Assembly (NCBI GenBank): GCA_030770535.1
Contig: JASVEC010000002.1
Coordinates: 992,001 to 1,056,000 of the forward strand
DNA: 64,000 nt
From: Batkoa obscura
Lineage: Eukaryota; Entomophthoromycota; Entomophthoromycetes; Entomophthorales; Batkoaceae
Direction: 5' to 3'
Shown here in pieces: positions 1 to 13,102 of this stretch. Every line of letters starts with the position of its first letter. Position 1 is the first letter of the stretch. The notes under the pieces were generated by a model. It had not been told where the DNA came from. It worked only from the letters and a program-made list of their open reading frames with translations, and did no database searches. The position numbers were made by a program, and so were the translations under genes.

Positions 1-2206
1 ATCGATTAGGATTAATTAATTATTTTGATATTTCTAAAGAATATAATATAATCAATAATTATCAACAATTGTTTAAAATAGGTATGCCATTAGAAGTAAA
101 ACTATTAGAAACAATTAAAGAAGATAAAAAAATTGTTAATTTAACTTTAATTAATTGTAAATTATCAACTATCAAGTATGATATTTATCCAATAGCTTAT
201 CAATCTTTATCTGAAATTAAAGTGGATAGTTTATTAACTGGGAAAATGAATTTGACAGATGTAAAGAAGAATTTAATGAATGGATTTGCTTTAAAATTTC
301 ATATTAAAAATAATGAATATTCAGAATTAAAAGATATTAATGTTAAAGTACAAATAGATCAATTACAAGATAATTATAAAGATATTATTAATTTTATTAA
401 TGAGAATTATAATTCCTTTTTAAAGTTAAAAGTATTACAAGTTAATGAAGATACAATATTTGCTTCATTAAGAGAGTCCATTGTTAATAGTAATAATTTT
501 ACTGGAAGTGTTAAAAACCAGTTATTTGAAGCTATTGAAGATGAATTAATTGAAGGCAATGAAGTTACTGGGTTTGTTAAAAAGATTACAGATCGTGGAA
601 TTAAATTATATTTAAACAACGATACTTTTGCTTTAATTGATAATGAAGATTTGATTAATTCAATTGGTAAAGATTGGAATAAAAAAATTCAACAATGTGA
701 TGTTTTAAATGGAAAAGTTAAATCGTAAGTTTAATTCATTATTATTATTATAATCAAATAACAATATTAATCTCATTACTTATTAGTATTATTGATGGCA
801 AAATCAAACTTAATACTATTACTCCAATCAGTAGTATTATCCCCAAACTTAAAGTCAAAAAACCAATTATTATAGAGAATGGAAGTTTTGTAATTGTCAA
901 AGCCAAAATATTAAGAGCCCATAAAGGAGCAATTACTATGTTAATATTAAGAAATCGAAAATTGGCTGTTTGTGCTAAAAATGATCATCGATGTGAATTT
1001 CCAAAGAATATTAATAATTTAAAGAAAAATCAAGTTGTAGATGTTGCTTTAATGGATTTTGATGAAAACAAAAATGCTTATTTAGCTTCATTTAATCAAT
1101 TAAGTAAAGATGATGAAGACAGTGAGAACGAAAGTGAAGAGGAAGAGGAAGAAGAGATGGAAGACATCAAAGAAAGTAAAGAGAATGAAGATGAAATTGA
1201 TATGGAAGAAGAGGTTATGGAATCATCTGAAGAAATGGAACCATTGGATATTGATGAAGATGTAGAATCTTCAGAAGAAGAAGGGGATATTATGGATATT
1301 GAAGATGAAATGGAGGACAGCGAATCCGAATCTCAACCAAAAAAGAAAAAAGAAAAGAATCGATATTTATTACCAGAAGATACTACGGCTGATCAAAAAG
1401 CACCTCAAGTAGCTGATGATTATGAAAAATTAATTTTAGCTTCACCCAATGCCTCTTATCTTTGGATTAATTATATGGCGTATCATCTACAATTAACTAA
1501 TTTAGAAAAAGCAAGACAAGTTGGACAAAGAGCATTACAAACAATTAGCTTAAAAGAAGAAAATGAACGATTTAATGTTCATGTTGCTTTAATTAAACTA
1601 GAATATAAATTTGGAACCAAGGAAACATTAGAAAAGCAATTTCAAATATCTAAAGTATCAGTTAATCAACCTAAACATTTGTATTTACAATTAGCTAATA
1701 CTTATAAAGAAGATAAAAACGACCGAGAAGTAGAAAAAGTATATTTACAAATGCAAAAACGATTTGCACAAAGTCAAAAGATTTGGTTGACTCAAGTGGA
1801 ATATTATCTAACTAAAAAACAAAACGAGCAAGCACAAAAAATATTATCTCAATCATTAAAATCATTACCAAAAAGAAAACATATTAAAATCATTTTCAAA
1901 GCTGCTCAATTGCATTATAAATATACGAATTTTGAAACAGCAAGGACTTTATTTGAGGGGATTTTAGCCAATTATCAAAATAAATTGGATATTTGGGCCG
2001 TTTATATCGATATGGAAGTTAAGTATAGTAAAGATTTAGATTATGTTCGAGGTATTTTTAATAGAGTATTAAAGCTCAATTGGTCATCTAAGAAAGTTAA
2101 GTTTTTGTTTAAAAAGTATTTGGCTATTGAAAATCAAAATGGAGATGTTCAAAAGATTCAACATGTTAAACAATTAGCGGCGGATTATGTCAATTCATTG
2201 AATTAA
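1..2206 (+). CDS. RRP5: Rrp5 rRNA biogenesis protein, C-terminal part
   Basis: 3' part of the nucleolar pre-rRNA processing factor Rrp5 (PDCD11 in animals), which acts in early 40S and 60S assembly. The gene runs off the left edge; the frame is open from base 3. Exons seen are 1..724 and 787..2206, joined by a 62-base GT-AG intron (725..786) that keeps frame. The first exon and the start of the second show S1-type RNA-binding strands (VTGFVKKITDRGIKLYL). An acidic Glu/Asp/Ser stretch (about 1110..1340) and a Lys cluster follow. The C-terminal half-a-TPR (HAT) repeats begin at DDYEKLILASPNASYLW. S1 domains followed by HAT repeats is the Rrp5 order, and the tail is complete to its TAA. Family identity is clear; the missing part would hold the other S1 domains. 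Confidence 0.93.
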
Positions 2207-2380
2207 AGAGAAGGAGAGAAGAGTTTATAGATTTATTATTTTTATTCTATTTTTAAAATATTAAGAAATAAAATTGGTTAATTTTGAAATTATCTATTAC
2301 TATCTTTTTTTTTAAATAGTTTCAAAATTTCAAAGGTCTATTGTGTATTTATTAAATTATTATTATCAATTATAAAAAAT

Positions 2381-2477
2381 ATGTATTTTTTTAAGAATTT
2401 TGGTAATAGTTTTTCCACATAAATAATAGCACTTAAAAAATAGAAAAAATAACGAAACCAAAAAAACACCCTCATAT
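2381..2477 (+). mobile_element. Fold-back MITE copy 1
   Basis: Diverged copy of the 98-base inverted-repeat element repeated through the window. The core (AAGAATTTT...TTTTTCC...GCACTTAAAAAATAGAAAAA) and the right end (ACACCCTCATAT) are recognisable; the left G-run is lost. Confidence 0.7.
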
Positions 2478-3209
2478 GTTTAAATAAATAAAAAGTGAAA
2501 TATAATCTATAAGTTTTATTTCTTCATAATAGAAGTTTACTTTAGCTTCAATTTATCTATTGATATAAACACTTTCTAACTCATAATTCACACACTGAAC
2601 CCTTTTCATCTTCTTTTGTATTTCCTTCACTACTAGTTTTCCGATATTTTTCACAGCCACTGATTTCACTTGTATACAAAAATTAGCTTAGTCCATAAGA
2701 CTTCAATAAAATAACCCCCTTTTATTTTCAATTTTAATAGTCAAACTATTTTTTTCATTTCTTTAAATATTTAATTGTCTCAAGAAAGCTTCAAATTCAT
2801 CCCTGAATTTCTATTGACAATACTCTATTTTTGATAGTTTATTAATTGAAAAGGAGTCTATCTTTTTTAGTTATTTAAAACTATTCCTAATTGAATCTCA
2901 ATCTTTTATTACAAGTAAAAAATCAAGTAAAGTTAAGTGATTTGATTTTCTCTGAAATTCAAAACTCAATACAATCAAGTTTTTTAAAACCTAAGTACTA
3001 ATTTGATATTTCACTTTTTGCTAGCTAAGTGATATTTAATAGTTGAATTTGATTTAAATAATATGAAGTAGCAAAAATGGTGTAGTTCTAGGGTTTACTG
3101 AAAACTAAGCCAACCATCTTAATCAGTGTATTAAGCTTGAATTGACAGTTTTTTTTATAATAAATTGAATAATTATTATAACTTCGATTGAAACAATAGG
3201 ACTATTTCA

Positions 3210-3275
3210 TATTTTATATTTTATATTTTATATATATTATATTTTATATATTTTATATTTTGTATTTTATATTTT
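3210..3275. repeat. Simple AT tandem repeat (ATATTTT)n
   Basis: Irregular run of a 7-base unit, ATATTTT and variants, over about 65 bases between convergent genes. Confidence 0.8.
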
Positions 3276-3501
3276 CTCAGTTGAATCATGACTATTAAGA
3301 TTCTTGCATTCAACAAATTCAAAATTCGAAATGTTCATGTTGAAATAAAGCAGCAGTAAATAAGAGTAAAATTCAATTAGAGCGTCTTTTATTTTTTAAA
3401 ATCAATAAAAACTAAAAACAGATTCCATAAATTTTATTTCATGATAATAAAAATCACTTTAGTTTCAATTCTTCCATAGATTTAAAATCACCTTAAAAAT
3501 T

Positions 3502-5250
3502 CTAGTTCTTCCCTACCTTAACCCTTTTCTTATCCTTTTTCACCTCCTCCAAAATCAACCGTGCTATGTTTTTTGCTGCTACTGTTTCTACTTCCATACA
3601 AGAAATCGCTGGTTCCATTGCATTTAAATAGTATAGCCCACTCTCTACTTTAATTTTTGGAAACAACAAATCTTCCCCATTCCCTTTTTTTAATATTTTC
3701 ATTTTAGGATAAGCTAACCAAGGTTGATGAGTGATCTTTTCTTTACTGATTTTGTTTTTCAATAATGTATTCAAATAATCTTCTGGTAATTTTTGGTTAG
3801 CAGAAATAGTAACTATTTGATCTTGAGTATTTTGAGAGATAACGGTGTAGGGCAGAGTCTTATTATAACCAAAAATAAGTGAAGGTACAGCTTCCGTTTC
3901 TTTTAAATTAAAAAATGTCGGATTTAAAGTATTTTCTTCAATAATATATTCATGTACTGGTTGATATTGTACCTCTTCAGATGGCCAATTTAGCTTATTA
4001 AATTTGATTTGACTTTGATGATAAGGTGTAGCTATTATTACATAATCATATACTTTATCTGAAGCTAAGCCATTAATATCAAGAGTATATCGAGCCTTGG
4101 ATTTATCTTTTTTGTTACGAATTTTATGTATTTGAGTGATGGCTGAATTAAGATGTAAATTAGCAAAGCTATGGGCCACATATTGCTGGAAAATTTCTTG
4201 ATTACCCTTGATGGTGGTGTACGCTCCATCCACTACATATAAGTAAGAAAAAAAATTATTTCATTACTATTGCATTCAATTGAACTTACCTCCAATAAGT
4301 GCAATAGCGCCCGCCAAAGCATGTAACTCATTATCAATCGTATAAATATTTCTTGAAATAGCTTGTAGCATTTCATCAGTAAACATTTCCCCAGCTCTCC
4401 ACTCATTGATTAACACTTCCCTAGTCGTCTTCTTTGCATACTCCAAAATTTCTAATCTCTGAAATAATTCTTCTACAGTATTGAAAGTTGGAAAATCCGA
4501 TTGATATAATTTTAAAAATTTAGCCTTTATAGTGTTAGCAAACTTACTGGCTTGGTAGAATCCCCAACCGTATCGGTAATAAAATTGTGCTTTGTTGTAA
4601 TAACTGGAGTCCAATTTGGACACAAATTGTTGTCCATTGTATAAACCAAAGTCACCTTCACCACGAGCAGTGTCTGAATAAGCAATGTCGAAATCTTGGG
4701 TTGCGTTCTAAATAATGGGTTAAGGTGATTACTAAATAAATATTTAAAATCATTATGAAAACAGATATTTACCATAATATTATAATTCACACTAATAAAT
4801 AAATAGTCTATTAATATTTTATCCAGAAAATTACAAAAAAACTTACTTAACAAATACACCACCTCCTAATTCAAATTTGTTCTCTTTTTCTAAAGTTAAA
4901 GACTTAATTCGTCCACCTACACGGGGACTTTTTTCAAACAAATCAATCTCAAATGGTAATCGATGGAGTTCATCAATGGCTAATTTACCAAGATAATAGC
5001 TTAAACTACTTCCACCTGCACCAGCTCCAATACTATATAAATGAAGTAAAAAGTTAGTAACATGTAGTTCTAATGGGAAAGGAAGGGAAAGGATAAATGG
5101 TTTAATGGAATTTTAAAAAAACACTTACATAGCTACTTTAATTAAATTATTGTTGTTATCTTTTTCCTTAGTAAAAGACTTTTGTCGTTTGCAAGTAACA
5201 AAAGTTATAAGAGTAAAAAGAATTGATAAATAAAAATTATCGAGCTTCAT
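3502..5250 (-). CDS. Prenylcysteine oxidase-like FAD protein
   Basis: Secretory or lysosomal flavoprotein of the prenylcysteine oxidase/lyase family, which cleaves the thioether of prenylcysteines released by turnover of prenylated proteins. Exons in coding order: 5250..5129, 5032..4847, 4791..4773, 4707..4290, 4232..3502; 491 aa against about 505 in human PCYOX1. A hydrophobic signal peptide starts MKLDNFYLSILFTLITF. The FAD-binding Rossmann motif GAGAGGS follows at about residue 42, with FEKSPRVGGRI at the second strand, then the family blocks YRYGWGFYQASKF and ALAGAIALIGGVDGAYTTIKGN. The third exon is only 19 bases. Without it the frame fails; with it the protein reads GGGVFVNVNYNIMNATQD, matching the expected family spacing. 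Substrate is inferred from the family. Confidence 0.85.
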
Positions 5251-6562
5251 TATACTAGATTGAAAAACTTTTAAATAAAAAAGATAAAGATTAATTTCTT
5301 TGTTTTGGGTTGAAATAGTTGAGCATTTTTTTTACAAAATTGATTAATTTAGTTCATTAGTGACATCACCCCATTTATGCTATAGGTTTAAGAATAATAT
5401 GAAAGAGATTTGTATTAACATTTATTTTATTGAGAGTTTTTTTGATAAACGAAATAGACAAAAGTAGAAATGTGGTAGTAATATATATAGATTTGAAATA
5501 GGTCATACAAGTTGTTGTTTCTACATAATAGTTTGTAGTTATTATTCTATAGAAACTAAAAATTCATGAGCTTATCTAAAAGCTTTTATTTCCACCCTTA
5601 ATCAGTCTTTAACTTAGTAATTAGAACTTCAATTTAGCCAAAATAGAAAAGTGGAATTTAAAAGCAGAATTCTCAAAACCCAAAACATAAAATTTAAAAA
5701 AAAATACTATACAAAAGATACCATATCAATATTACTCTAATAGCTTGAAAAAAATTCTAAAAAATATAATAACATTTTTTTAATCTCTTAAATCCTTTTT
5801 AATCAAACTTGCGAATCTGCTCAAATTTATTACCTTTTTTGAAAAACTAGAGAAATGGGTATTTGGATTGAAATGTGAGCGATTAACCACATACAGATTT
5901 TATAACTCTCTTTTAATTTATTTGATGATAATTTTTACAATCAATATGCTTATATGTTCAATTTTCTATAGCTCAATTCCTACATCTTTACTAGATTTTA
6001 GTCTAATTTTTTTCTTAAAAGAACAATTAATAAAGTTGTAAAAGAATTACAATAGTTCTAATAACCAGACTATAGAATTGGGCAACACTATGATGTCCTA
6101 ATAGGCTAATTTTTATTATGTTGTTTATATTGGGGCTATAATAAGTACTTATATAAAGAATATTATGCAGAGTTGAAAAGTTGAATGTTTTTGAGGTTGA
6201 GTATACAGTAGTAAAAAAAGATAGCCAATGTTATATTCGAATGTTTTTATGAGTATCAAATAAAAAGAAGTATCTTTAAAAAGGTAATTGAGTTTTAAAT
6301 AGTTAATAACTCTAGCAATCTACTTTCAACTAACATTCTATAAGTGTTTTACTTTATTACTGCTTTTTATATAAATGCAAGGAATATTAAATTCAAATAT
6401 TAGTTTGATATTAAATAAATTTCATACTTCAAACAGCATTTTATAAAATGTTAAAGTTACATTAAATAAATATTCCTAAAACCGTCAATATTCAAAAATG
6501 AGTAGGATATATATTATTTTATATTACTTTTGAAGTTTATAAAATATTGAAACCTTTTCTAG

Positions 6563-6668
6563 ATATGGGGATGTACTTTTATATTTAAAAATTTTACAAC
6601 AATTTTTCCGCATAAATAGTACTTAAGAAATGGAAAAAGTGACGAAACCAAAAAAAACACCATTATAT
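6563..6668 (+). mobile_element. Fold-back MITE copy 2
   Basis: Left end ATATGGGGATGTA and core TTTTTCCGCATAAATAG are clear. The right end is worn (CACCATTATAT). Confidence 0.8.
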
Positions 6669-7332
6669 ATTAAAATAAATAGATTAATAGCCATTTTACT
6701 ATGAAAATAATAATAAACTCTTTCTTTTATAAAAAGTATCCTAAATACACCCCTTTGAAAATGTATAAAATCCTGGGTTGGCAATTTTACAAGCAAAATT
6801 TCTAAAATATTAACAATTTTTAACATTTTGTTAAAAATTTTGCTTGCAAATGTTCAATCTCAGTGTTTGAAACGTTTTTGAAGAGATGTATTATGTTAAT
6901 GAGTATTTTACTCGAATTCAAATAACATAATTAATAGATGATATGCTTTTTGAACCAACTTGGATATCCAAAAAAAAAATTTGAACAAATAGTTGAAAAA
7001 TTTTCTTGATAACAACTTGATTCAAAATTAAACAAACAAACTGTTATGATAAAAATTACCAGTCTTTTCTTCACCCTAACTAATTGATTTTCCCTATAAT
7101 GTTTTTTTTAAATCAAATTGAAAAAATATTCTTACAGCTTAAGCTCGGTCAAATTTATTTGGAGCTTTAAATTTTTTCGAATCAAGCTATAAAAGTCAAA
7201 TATTTTTACTGTGGTAACGTCAATTATAAAGCAGGAAGGGTAAAGGAATGAAGTTATTAAAGTATAGATAACAAATAAATTCAAAAGTCCCAGCTTCAGA
7301 TAGAATAATATTTTGTTTTCCGTTTTACATTT

Positions 7333-7796
7333 TGTGAAATATCGCTTTCTCAGTCTCATGGTTAATTATAGCATAACAATCGCCTAAGCTGTTGTGTTCT
7401 CGAGTTCAAAGAAAATCAATCCCATGTTCTTAGTTTGATTTGATATGAGAATTTCTATATTCGTCTCAAAGAATGTTCTCCCCTCGTTTTGACATTTATA
7501 CTTATCGGAGTATAAAAGAGATTCTAAAACATAATAACTCGAGGCTTTTTAACTGAATTATTACCTGATATCTCGAACATTTAATAAAGCCACTAAGTTT
7601 TCTTAATAATATTTTAGCTAGATTTTACATTAGTATTGTCTATTCTATTTGTCTTATATAGCTTGTAACCTATCACGTGCTATTCCCCATAATCCAAGTC
7701 TATCTTAGTCACATAAACTAAGACCTTTCGACTTATAGTGTAGTCAACCCAGTAATAGCTGTTCTTGACTCCAAACCCTGAGTACCAGATTTCACA
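7333..7796 (+). mobile_element. Probable solo LTR, copy A
   Basis: 464-base unit beginning TGTGAAATATCGC and ending CCAGATTTCACA, so it has TG...CA ends with an 8-base terminal inverted repeat. It is flanked by ATTT on both sides (7329..7332 and 7797..7800). Inside are a TATA-like AGTATAAAAGAG and, further on, AATAAA, the order expected of U3-R in an LTR. Two related copies lie at 52498 and 53754. No internal retroelement region adjoins, so it looks like a solo LTR fossil of unassigned family. A non-autonomous element with terminal repeats is the alternative. Confidence 0.7.
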
Positions 7797-8436
7797 ATTT
7801 TCATTATATTGAATTAACTAAGCTTAGAACAAAGTGGTCTCAGTAAAAGCAAAAGGAGAGATATCATTAATTGATACTTTAATAGAATTAGATGTAAATA
7901 GCTCAAAAGCTAGTTAAAAAGGGAAAGAGCTGGAGAAAAATCAAATAGAAAAATAAAACTTAAGAGAATTAGAAAGTGTTATAAAATAAGCTGTATGGTT
8001 CTATTACATTATTATATACTTCAGTACAATCAAGTCAGTTAAAAAAAATATTAATAGAATTTTTAACTATATTTTATAATAAAACAGCTGTTGATGTATT
8101 ATAGCATTCTGTTTTTTAATTTAGATTGATTTTTACTTTGGTCTTTTTTAATTTTTTTAATATTTAGTTTTATATAATTGAAAAATAAATTTACAAAATT
8201 TATTTAAATTTGCAGAGTCCAAATTAAAATAGATAGTTCGTATCATATATTAACTTTAAATATTTTTATTAATATTTGTCTATATAATTTTGACAATTCA
8301 ATTAATAATTGACTCGAAATACACCATACTCATAATAAAATAGTTGTATTTATATTATTGTGAGCTTCATAAAAATCAAAATTGTCATGATTAAATATTT
8401 TAACTTAGAGCTCAATGTTCAAATTTTTGATAAAAA

Positions 8437-8543
8437 ATATGGGCATGTATTTTTGTATTTAAGATTTTTAATAACAATTTTTCCACTTCAATAGCGCTTA
8501 AAAGATGGAAAAAGTAATGAAGCCAAAAAAGATATCCCCATAT
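8437..8543 (+). mobile_element. Fold-back MITE copy 3
   Basis: ATAT-flanked copy with left end GGGCATGTATTTTTG and right end TATCCCC, followed by ATAT. The central AGCGCT is present. Confidence 0.85.
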
Positions 8544-8709
8544 AGTATTGAACCAAATACATTGCATTAAGGTTATATTTAACTATGTATTCTAAGTGCT
8601 ACAATCGGATTTAAACAAAAAGCGTACAAAACATTATAATAAGTACTTCATAGATAGAATAATCAGCATAACACCACATCAATGAATTTATTTTTGGCTT
8701 CGATTTAAT

Positions 8710-8818
8710 ATATGGGAGTGTTTTTTTGACTTCATTATTTTTCCATTTTTAAGCGCTATAAGCAGAAAAGTTAGTAAAATTCTTAAATACAAAAATACAT
8801 CCCCATATATAGTTAATA
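8710..8818 (-). mobile_element. Fold-back MITE copy 4
   Basis: Opposite orientation to copy 3 and 166 bases from it. ATAT flanks both ends: GGGAGTGTTTTTTTGAC on the left, ATACATCCCC on the right. Confidence 0.88.
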
Positions 8819-9969
8819 AGTTCCAGGAATTTCCTTTTAAAATTTTATCAAAAGTTTGAAGTTTGAATATGATCATATTTCTAGACTTTTACTCCGCTCG
8901 TTTAAATTATAAGAAAACGTTTAGATAACTGTTTATAAATTGCCTTAATTTATCTAGCTACCGCTAGTTCATCACCGACATTATATTTAATCTGTAATAG
9001 AGAATGCTTAACATTATTTAAACTTTTGCTTAACTTTAAATCATAGATGTTTTTCATTTCTAACAATTTTTGCCCTTGCTACTAGTTTTGTATATTAAAA
9101 TTAAGTGAATCAAAACAATTCATTTAATTAGTCTCATTACTAGTATAGTAGCATATATCTCGTGTCATTGTTATTGACACCTTTACATTCGACGGCTAAT
9201 ATGGTTAATAGATCATGAATTATATTGTAACAACTTATAAAACTTATTATTACTTAATCCCAGAAATCAAAAATTAATTAATCAATATTGACATCAAAGT
9301 TCATATAATCGAAGCTTATGAATTATAACAATTAATTGACCGCAAGAAGGGAACCCTATAAGGTATTAATATATGGCAACTAAATTCATTTTTATTACTT
9401 AAAAGAAAGTAATTTATTAATTATTAAGTTTTGTTACAACTATTGATAAATTTTAATAGAAGGAAATTTTTGTTAATATAGGTGTTATAAAGAAAATTTT
9501 TTAGAACTCAGATTTTTAAAATTTAGGTATAAAAGGAAAACTGTCTAACTGAGTAATAAATTGGCTTAAAGAACGTGATTTCTAGGTTATCGCTTCATAG
9601 CTTGGAACCATATTTTTATTCAACTTACCTTTGATTTGATGCTAATTATAGCTCCTAAATTTAACCAACCATCAAGATCTTTAAATTCCGTTTTGCCCAA
9701 TCATGCATTGTTTTTAGGGTATTAGAATTACCCCAAACTGAGTAAATGAAGAGGAACTCAAAGTTTGACTTTGTGTAGAATTAGGCTTTTAAATTATAAA
9801 ATTTCTTCATTTCATAACAAACAATTCATCTTTTTTATTTATATTAGAGATCTATCTATCATCTACCAATATAATAAAATCAATATATAAATTTAGGTCT
9901 CCACAATTTAAAATTGACTATTAATCTCAACTCAAGCTTGCTCTTTATAATAAGAGTTATCGAGTTAAC

Positions 9970-11334
9970 ATGTCTTTACTTAATAAATTTGTAAGCCTTT
10001 TTCTATTACCAAAATGTTAATATTAACAACAATTAGAATTCTTTATCTAAATGGGTAAAATTATCAATAATATCCTCTTTTTTGCAAATATTAGTTATTT
10101 GCAGTTTGGAAGGAGTAATATTTGAGTTCGTTTATCGTTATACAAGTACAATTCCAGCCTCCCCTTCAAATAGTGAAGGAGATAGTGAAAGAAAACAGGC
10201 AGAGAGAAACTTTAAGGCTTTACCTACTTACTTTAGTTTATTTTTATTCGCACAATTCTTTCAATTCATACTATGTGTTGATGCTGTAAGTTCTTATTAA
10301 TTTTGTGATATTTTCTAATCATTCTTTTAGGCACTATATCAAAATACAATCCAAATTTCAATGTTAGCACTGTTTAATTTCTTACTTTTATTTTATGCAT
10401 GTACCCAATTATACCAAACAACTAGTTTAAAAGAGAATATTAAGATGATACTACAACAAAAATTAGATGAGCTACCGAGTACAGCCACAATCATCAATTT
10501 GGAAATAAGTATAATAGTCATTTTAGTATTATTTGCAACCTCATTTGCTTTTGTTGCTTATAAACTTTATCAAGAATATGGATGGAATTTATACAAACGT
10601 ATTGGGGCTGATTTACAATTGAAAAGTAAATATACATCAATAATAATATGATAAATGATAACATTTGGTTAGGAATGTTTATGGTCTACCACGTTTTTGT
10701 AATGATATTAAAATTTGATATTTTATTTTTTATATCATTTTCAACACAATATCTCGTACTCGTTATTTACCCTGATAAGAACCTTTCATCTGATTTTATA
10801 GTACATCTCACTGTTTCATTAGCTATTTGTATTGTATTGTCCTCTCTTGCATTTTGGTCGGTAAGTATAAGTAAACTATTTTTTAAATTAGTACTAAAAG
10901 TGATACTTAGGTACGTACCGAAAGTAAATATGGAATAGCTGCATTTGCAGTTGGATGTATAGGGGTTTTGGGATACTTTATTAGTAAGTTATATGATATT
11001 TATCTAAAAGAAAACGAATCAGAGCGTGCGAGGAGGTTTGGATCATCCAAGATAACTCTAACTGTATTTATAACTTTTTGTATATTATTTTCAATAGTAA
11101 TTTTATTTAATTACAATTTCATCAAATAGTAACAATTTTTTAGCTGACGGTAATTGGTTCTATATTTTGCTATCGTAATTTCGGCCGTGGACTCAAAGAT
11201 ATAAGTAATAAATTTTTAATATTTATTTTTATACATATTTATTTTTGAGTTTAGTTAATAACAATCATCATGGCAAACTACTTCCAGATGAAAGAGCAAA
11301 TACACGTAGTAATTCTAGATGGTCTTTAGATTAG
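9970..11334 (+). CDS. UPF0658 family Golgi membrane protein
   Basis: Fungal polytopic membrane protein of the UPF0658 family, located to the Golgi in yeasts, biochemical role unknown. Exons: 9970..9990, 10037..10285, 10331..10625, 10673..10860, 10911..11096, 11144..11204, 11255..11334; 359 aa. The diagnostic block YGWNLYKRIGADLQLKRMF, followed by FVMILKFDILFFISFSTQ, appears only once intron 10626..10672 is removed, which supports the splice. There are about seven hydrophobic segments, a charged loop before TLTVFITFCILFSI, the motif CYRNFGRGLKD near the end, and a short hydrophilic tail SRWSLD. The first exon is just 21 bases (MSLLNKF); that start is plausible but is the least certain part. 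Confidence 0.85.
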
Positions 11335-12097
11335 AAAGCTCCAAAATTTCAATTGAGTATTAGAATGCATAAATATTCAGATGGGACTTATTTTTAATAT
11401 ACACAACTAATTTATATAAGTGAGGTTATGGAACAGTAATACTCGAATTTAGTTTGCTATTTATTGTTGATATTATTTTTTAAATTCTTAAATAGTGGGA
11501 AACATTAATCAAATACATTTTTTTATAATAAAGTAGTTTAAATAATAGTAATTACAGTATTTTAGTTTTAGTTTTAAATTCAATATAATGTTGTTAAGTA
11601 AAATGTACTTTTTATAGATATTAGTTGTATTTGAAATAATTAAATAATATTATCATAAAATCATAATAAATTATTAATAAGAATGAAAAAAGATAACCAA
11701 TAACTAATAACGTCCTCTTTGACCTATCATCCCCTCCTGATCTTGATAATTTCATCTCTATTAACTGGATTAAACATGAAGCCTCAATGATCTTTAAACT
11801 CAAGGAATAGTTAAATATAACATAAAATTAAACCTGATTTTACCATGAATCAATGTTAAATATAGTCTAAATTTAAAATTTTATTGCTTATTAAATTGTT
11901 CAATAATTAAAAATGATGAATCATCCTATTTTATTCAAGTTTCAGTTATTTCAGGCATGATAAAAATATAATACAATTTTAATATACTTTATTTCTATAT
12001 TGTTTCTATATTGTTTTAGCTTTATTATAAAAAACTCTAATGAGTTTCTCATTTTATGTTATACTTTTTTACTGACTATCGTTTGAAAATAAAAAAC
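11335..12097. other. Intergenic, convergent gene ends
   Basis: AT-rich spacer between the UPF0658 gene (+) and EFG1 (-). No gene, repeat copy or structure seen. Confidence 0.6.
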
Positions 12098-13102
12098 TTA
12101 ATCATCTGATTCATTTTCGTCTAACTCATTCTCTTCTGATTCATCTTCATCAGAGTCACTTTCTTCCGATTTACTTTCATTTGACTCGTTATCTTCCGAT
12201 TCATTATCTTCTGATTCATCATCTTCTTGGTCAGTTTCTTCATCTTTACCAAAGAAACTATCATTATTAATATTACCTTTGGGTTCTTCAGTTTCTAATA
12301 ATCTCGTTTAAATTTTATCTTATAACAATTCAATGATTTTACCTTTAATAGAATCAGTAGTAATATCATCTTTTTTAGAAAATGTGGTGCTATTAGCTGC
12401 TTTTTTGGGAAGTTTTCCTTCCAAAACTTGTAATTTAATTTGCTCTCGAATCTCTGTTTTTCTAATATCTGACTTTGTCCCAGATTGATCTTCAGCTGCA
12501 TTATTTGGATATAAAGAAATGTATTTTTCAGTCATAGGGAAGTGCTAAGATGATAAGACTTTGATTCTAAAAAGATAACTAAAAACTTACTAAAATATAG
12601 TTCAAGTCAACATTAGCTTCAAGTAATTCTAACTCTAATGATCCTTTTTTATCATCATCATCTATTTCCATTAATTCTTTTTCTATCTTTTTGATTTTCC
12701 TTTCTACTTTCTTCTTTTCAAAGAACATTACCATCTTATATTTATCTCTGTTTTCTTTGAGCTTCTTTTCTAACTCGCTTTCTTCTATTTGAATTTGTAA
12801 TGCTTTGAGTTTACGTTCCATTTCCACTTTAACTTGGGTACTCAAGTTAGGCTGAATATTGATATTAATTCAAAATGAAATGAAAAATTAAGTACCTTTT
12901 TTAAAAGTCGAATGGTATCTCTTAAACTCTTTTTGAGGTTTTTAGCCTTAGTAACAGCTTCGGTATTTTCACCATTTAGTTTTTTGAATGATTGATGCTT
13001 TGGTTTTGAATCTGCTTCATCCTTTTGTTCAACTTGTGGCTTTTTTCTCTTAGCTATTGGGGTCCTGTTAGCATTGCTATTATCTATTCTTTTATTTACC
13101 AT
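12098..13102 (-). CDS. EFG1: rRNA-processing protein Efg1
   Basis: Nucleolar protein of the EFG1 family, needed for 18S rRNA maturation (SSU processome). Exons in coding order: 13102..12896, 12851..12591, 12544..12343, 12294..12098; 288 aa, somewhat longer than yeast Efg1. A basic N-terminus (TPIAKRKKPQ) leads into the family core: SLRDTIRLLKK, then VKVEMERKLKALQIQIEE and YKMVMFFEKKKVERKIKK, a long coiled coil. The signature YILHFPMTEKYISLYP is created by splicing across 12545..12590. The last exon adds a tail made almost wholly of Asp, Glu and Ser after DSFFGKDEE. The acidic tail is low complexity and probably disordered. Confidence 0.88.

Larger units (their letters stand above)
2207..3501. 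other. Intergenic, convergent gene ends
   Basis: Lies between the 3' ends of RRP5 (+) and the prenylcysteine oxidase-like gene (-). It holds one miniature inverted-repeat element (2381..2477) and a simple AT repeat (3210..3275). No supported gene is seen. Confidence 0.6.
5251..9969. other. Long gene-poor intergenic region
   Basis: About 4.7 kb without a supported gene. Contains three MITE copies (6563, 8437, 8710) and one probable solo LTR (7333..7796). Short open frames here overlap these repeats or are unsupported. The rest is AT-rich with no visible structure. Confidence 0.6.

Noticed and set aside
7132-7359. Minus-strand 75-codon frame
   Set aside because: Runs into the solo-LTR-like unit at 7333 and has no independent support.
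9630-9715. Minus-strand stretch reading LGKTEFKDLDGWLNLGAI with a good donor after it, faintly like a transposase fragment
   Set aside because: Too short, and flanking frames are full of stops. The resemblance is not enough to name an element.
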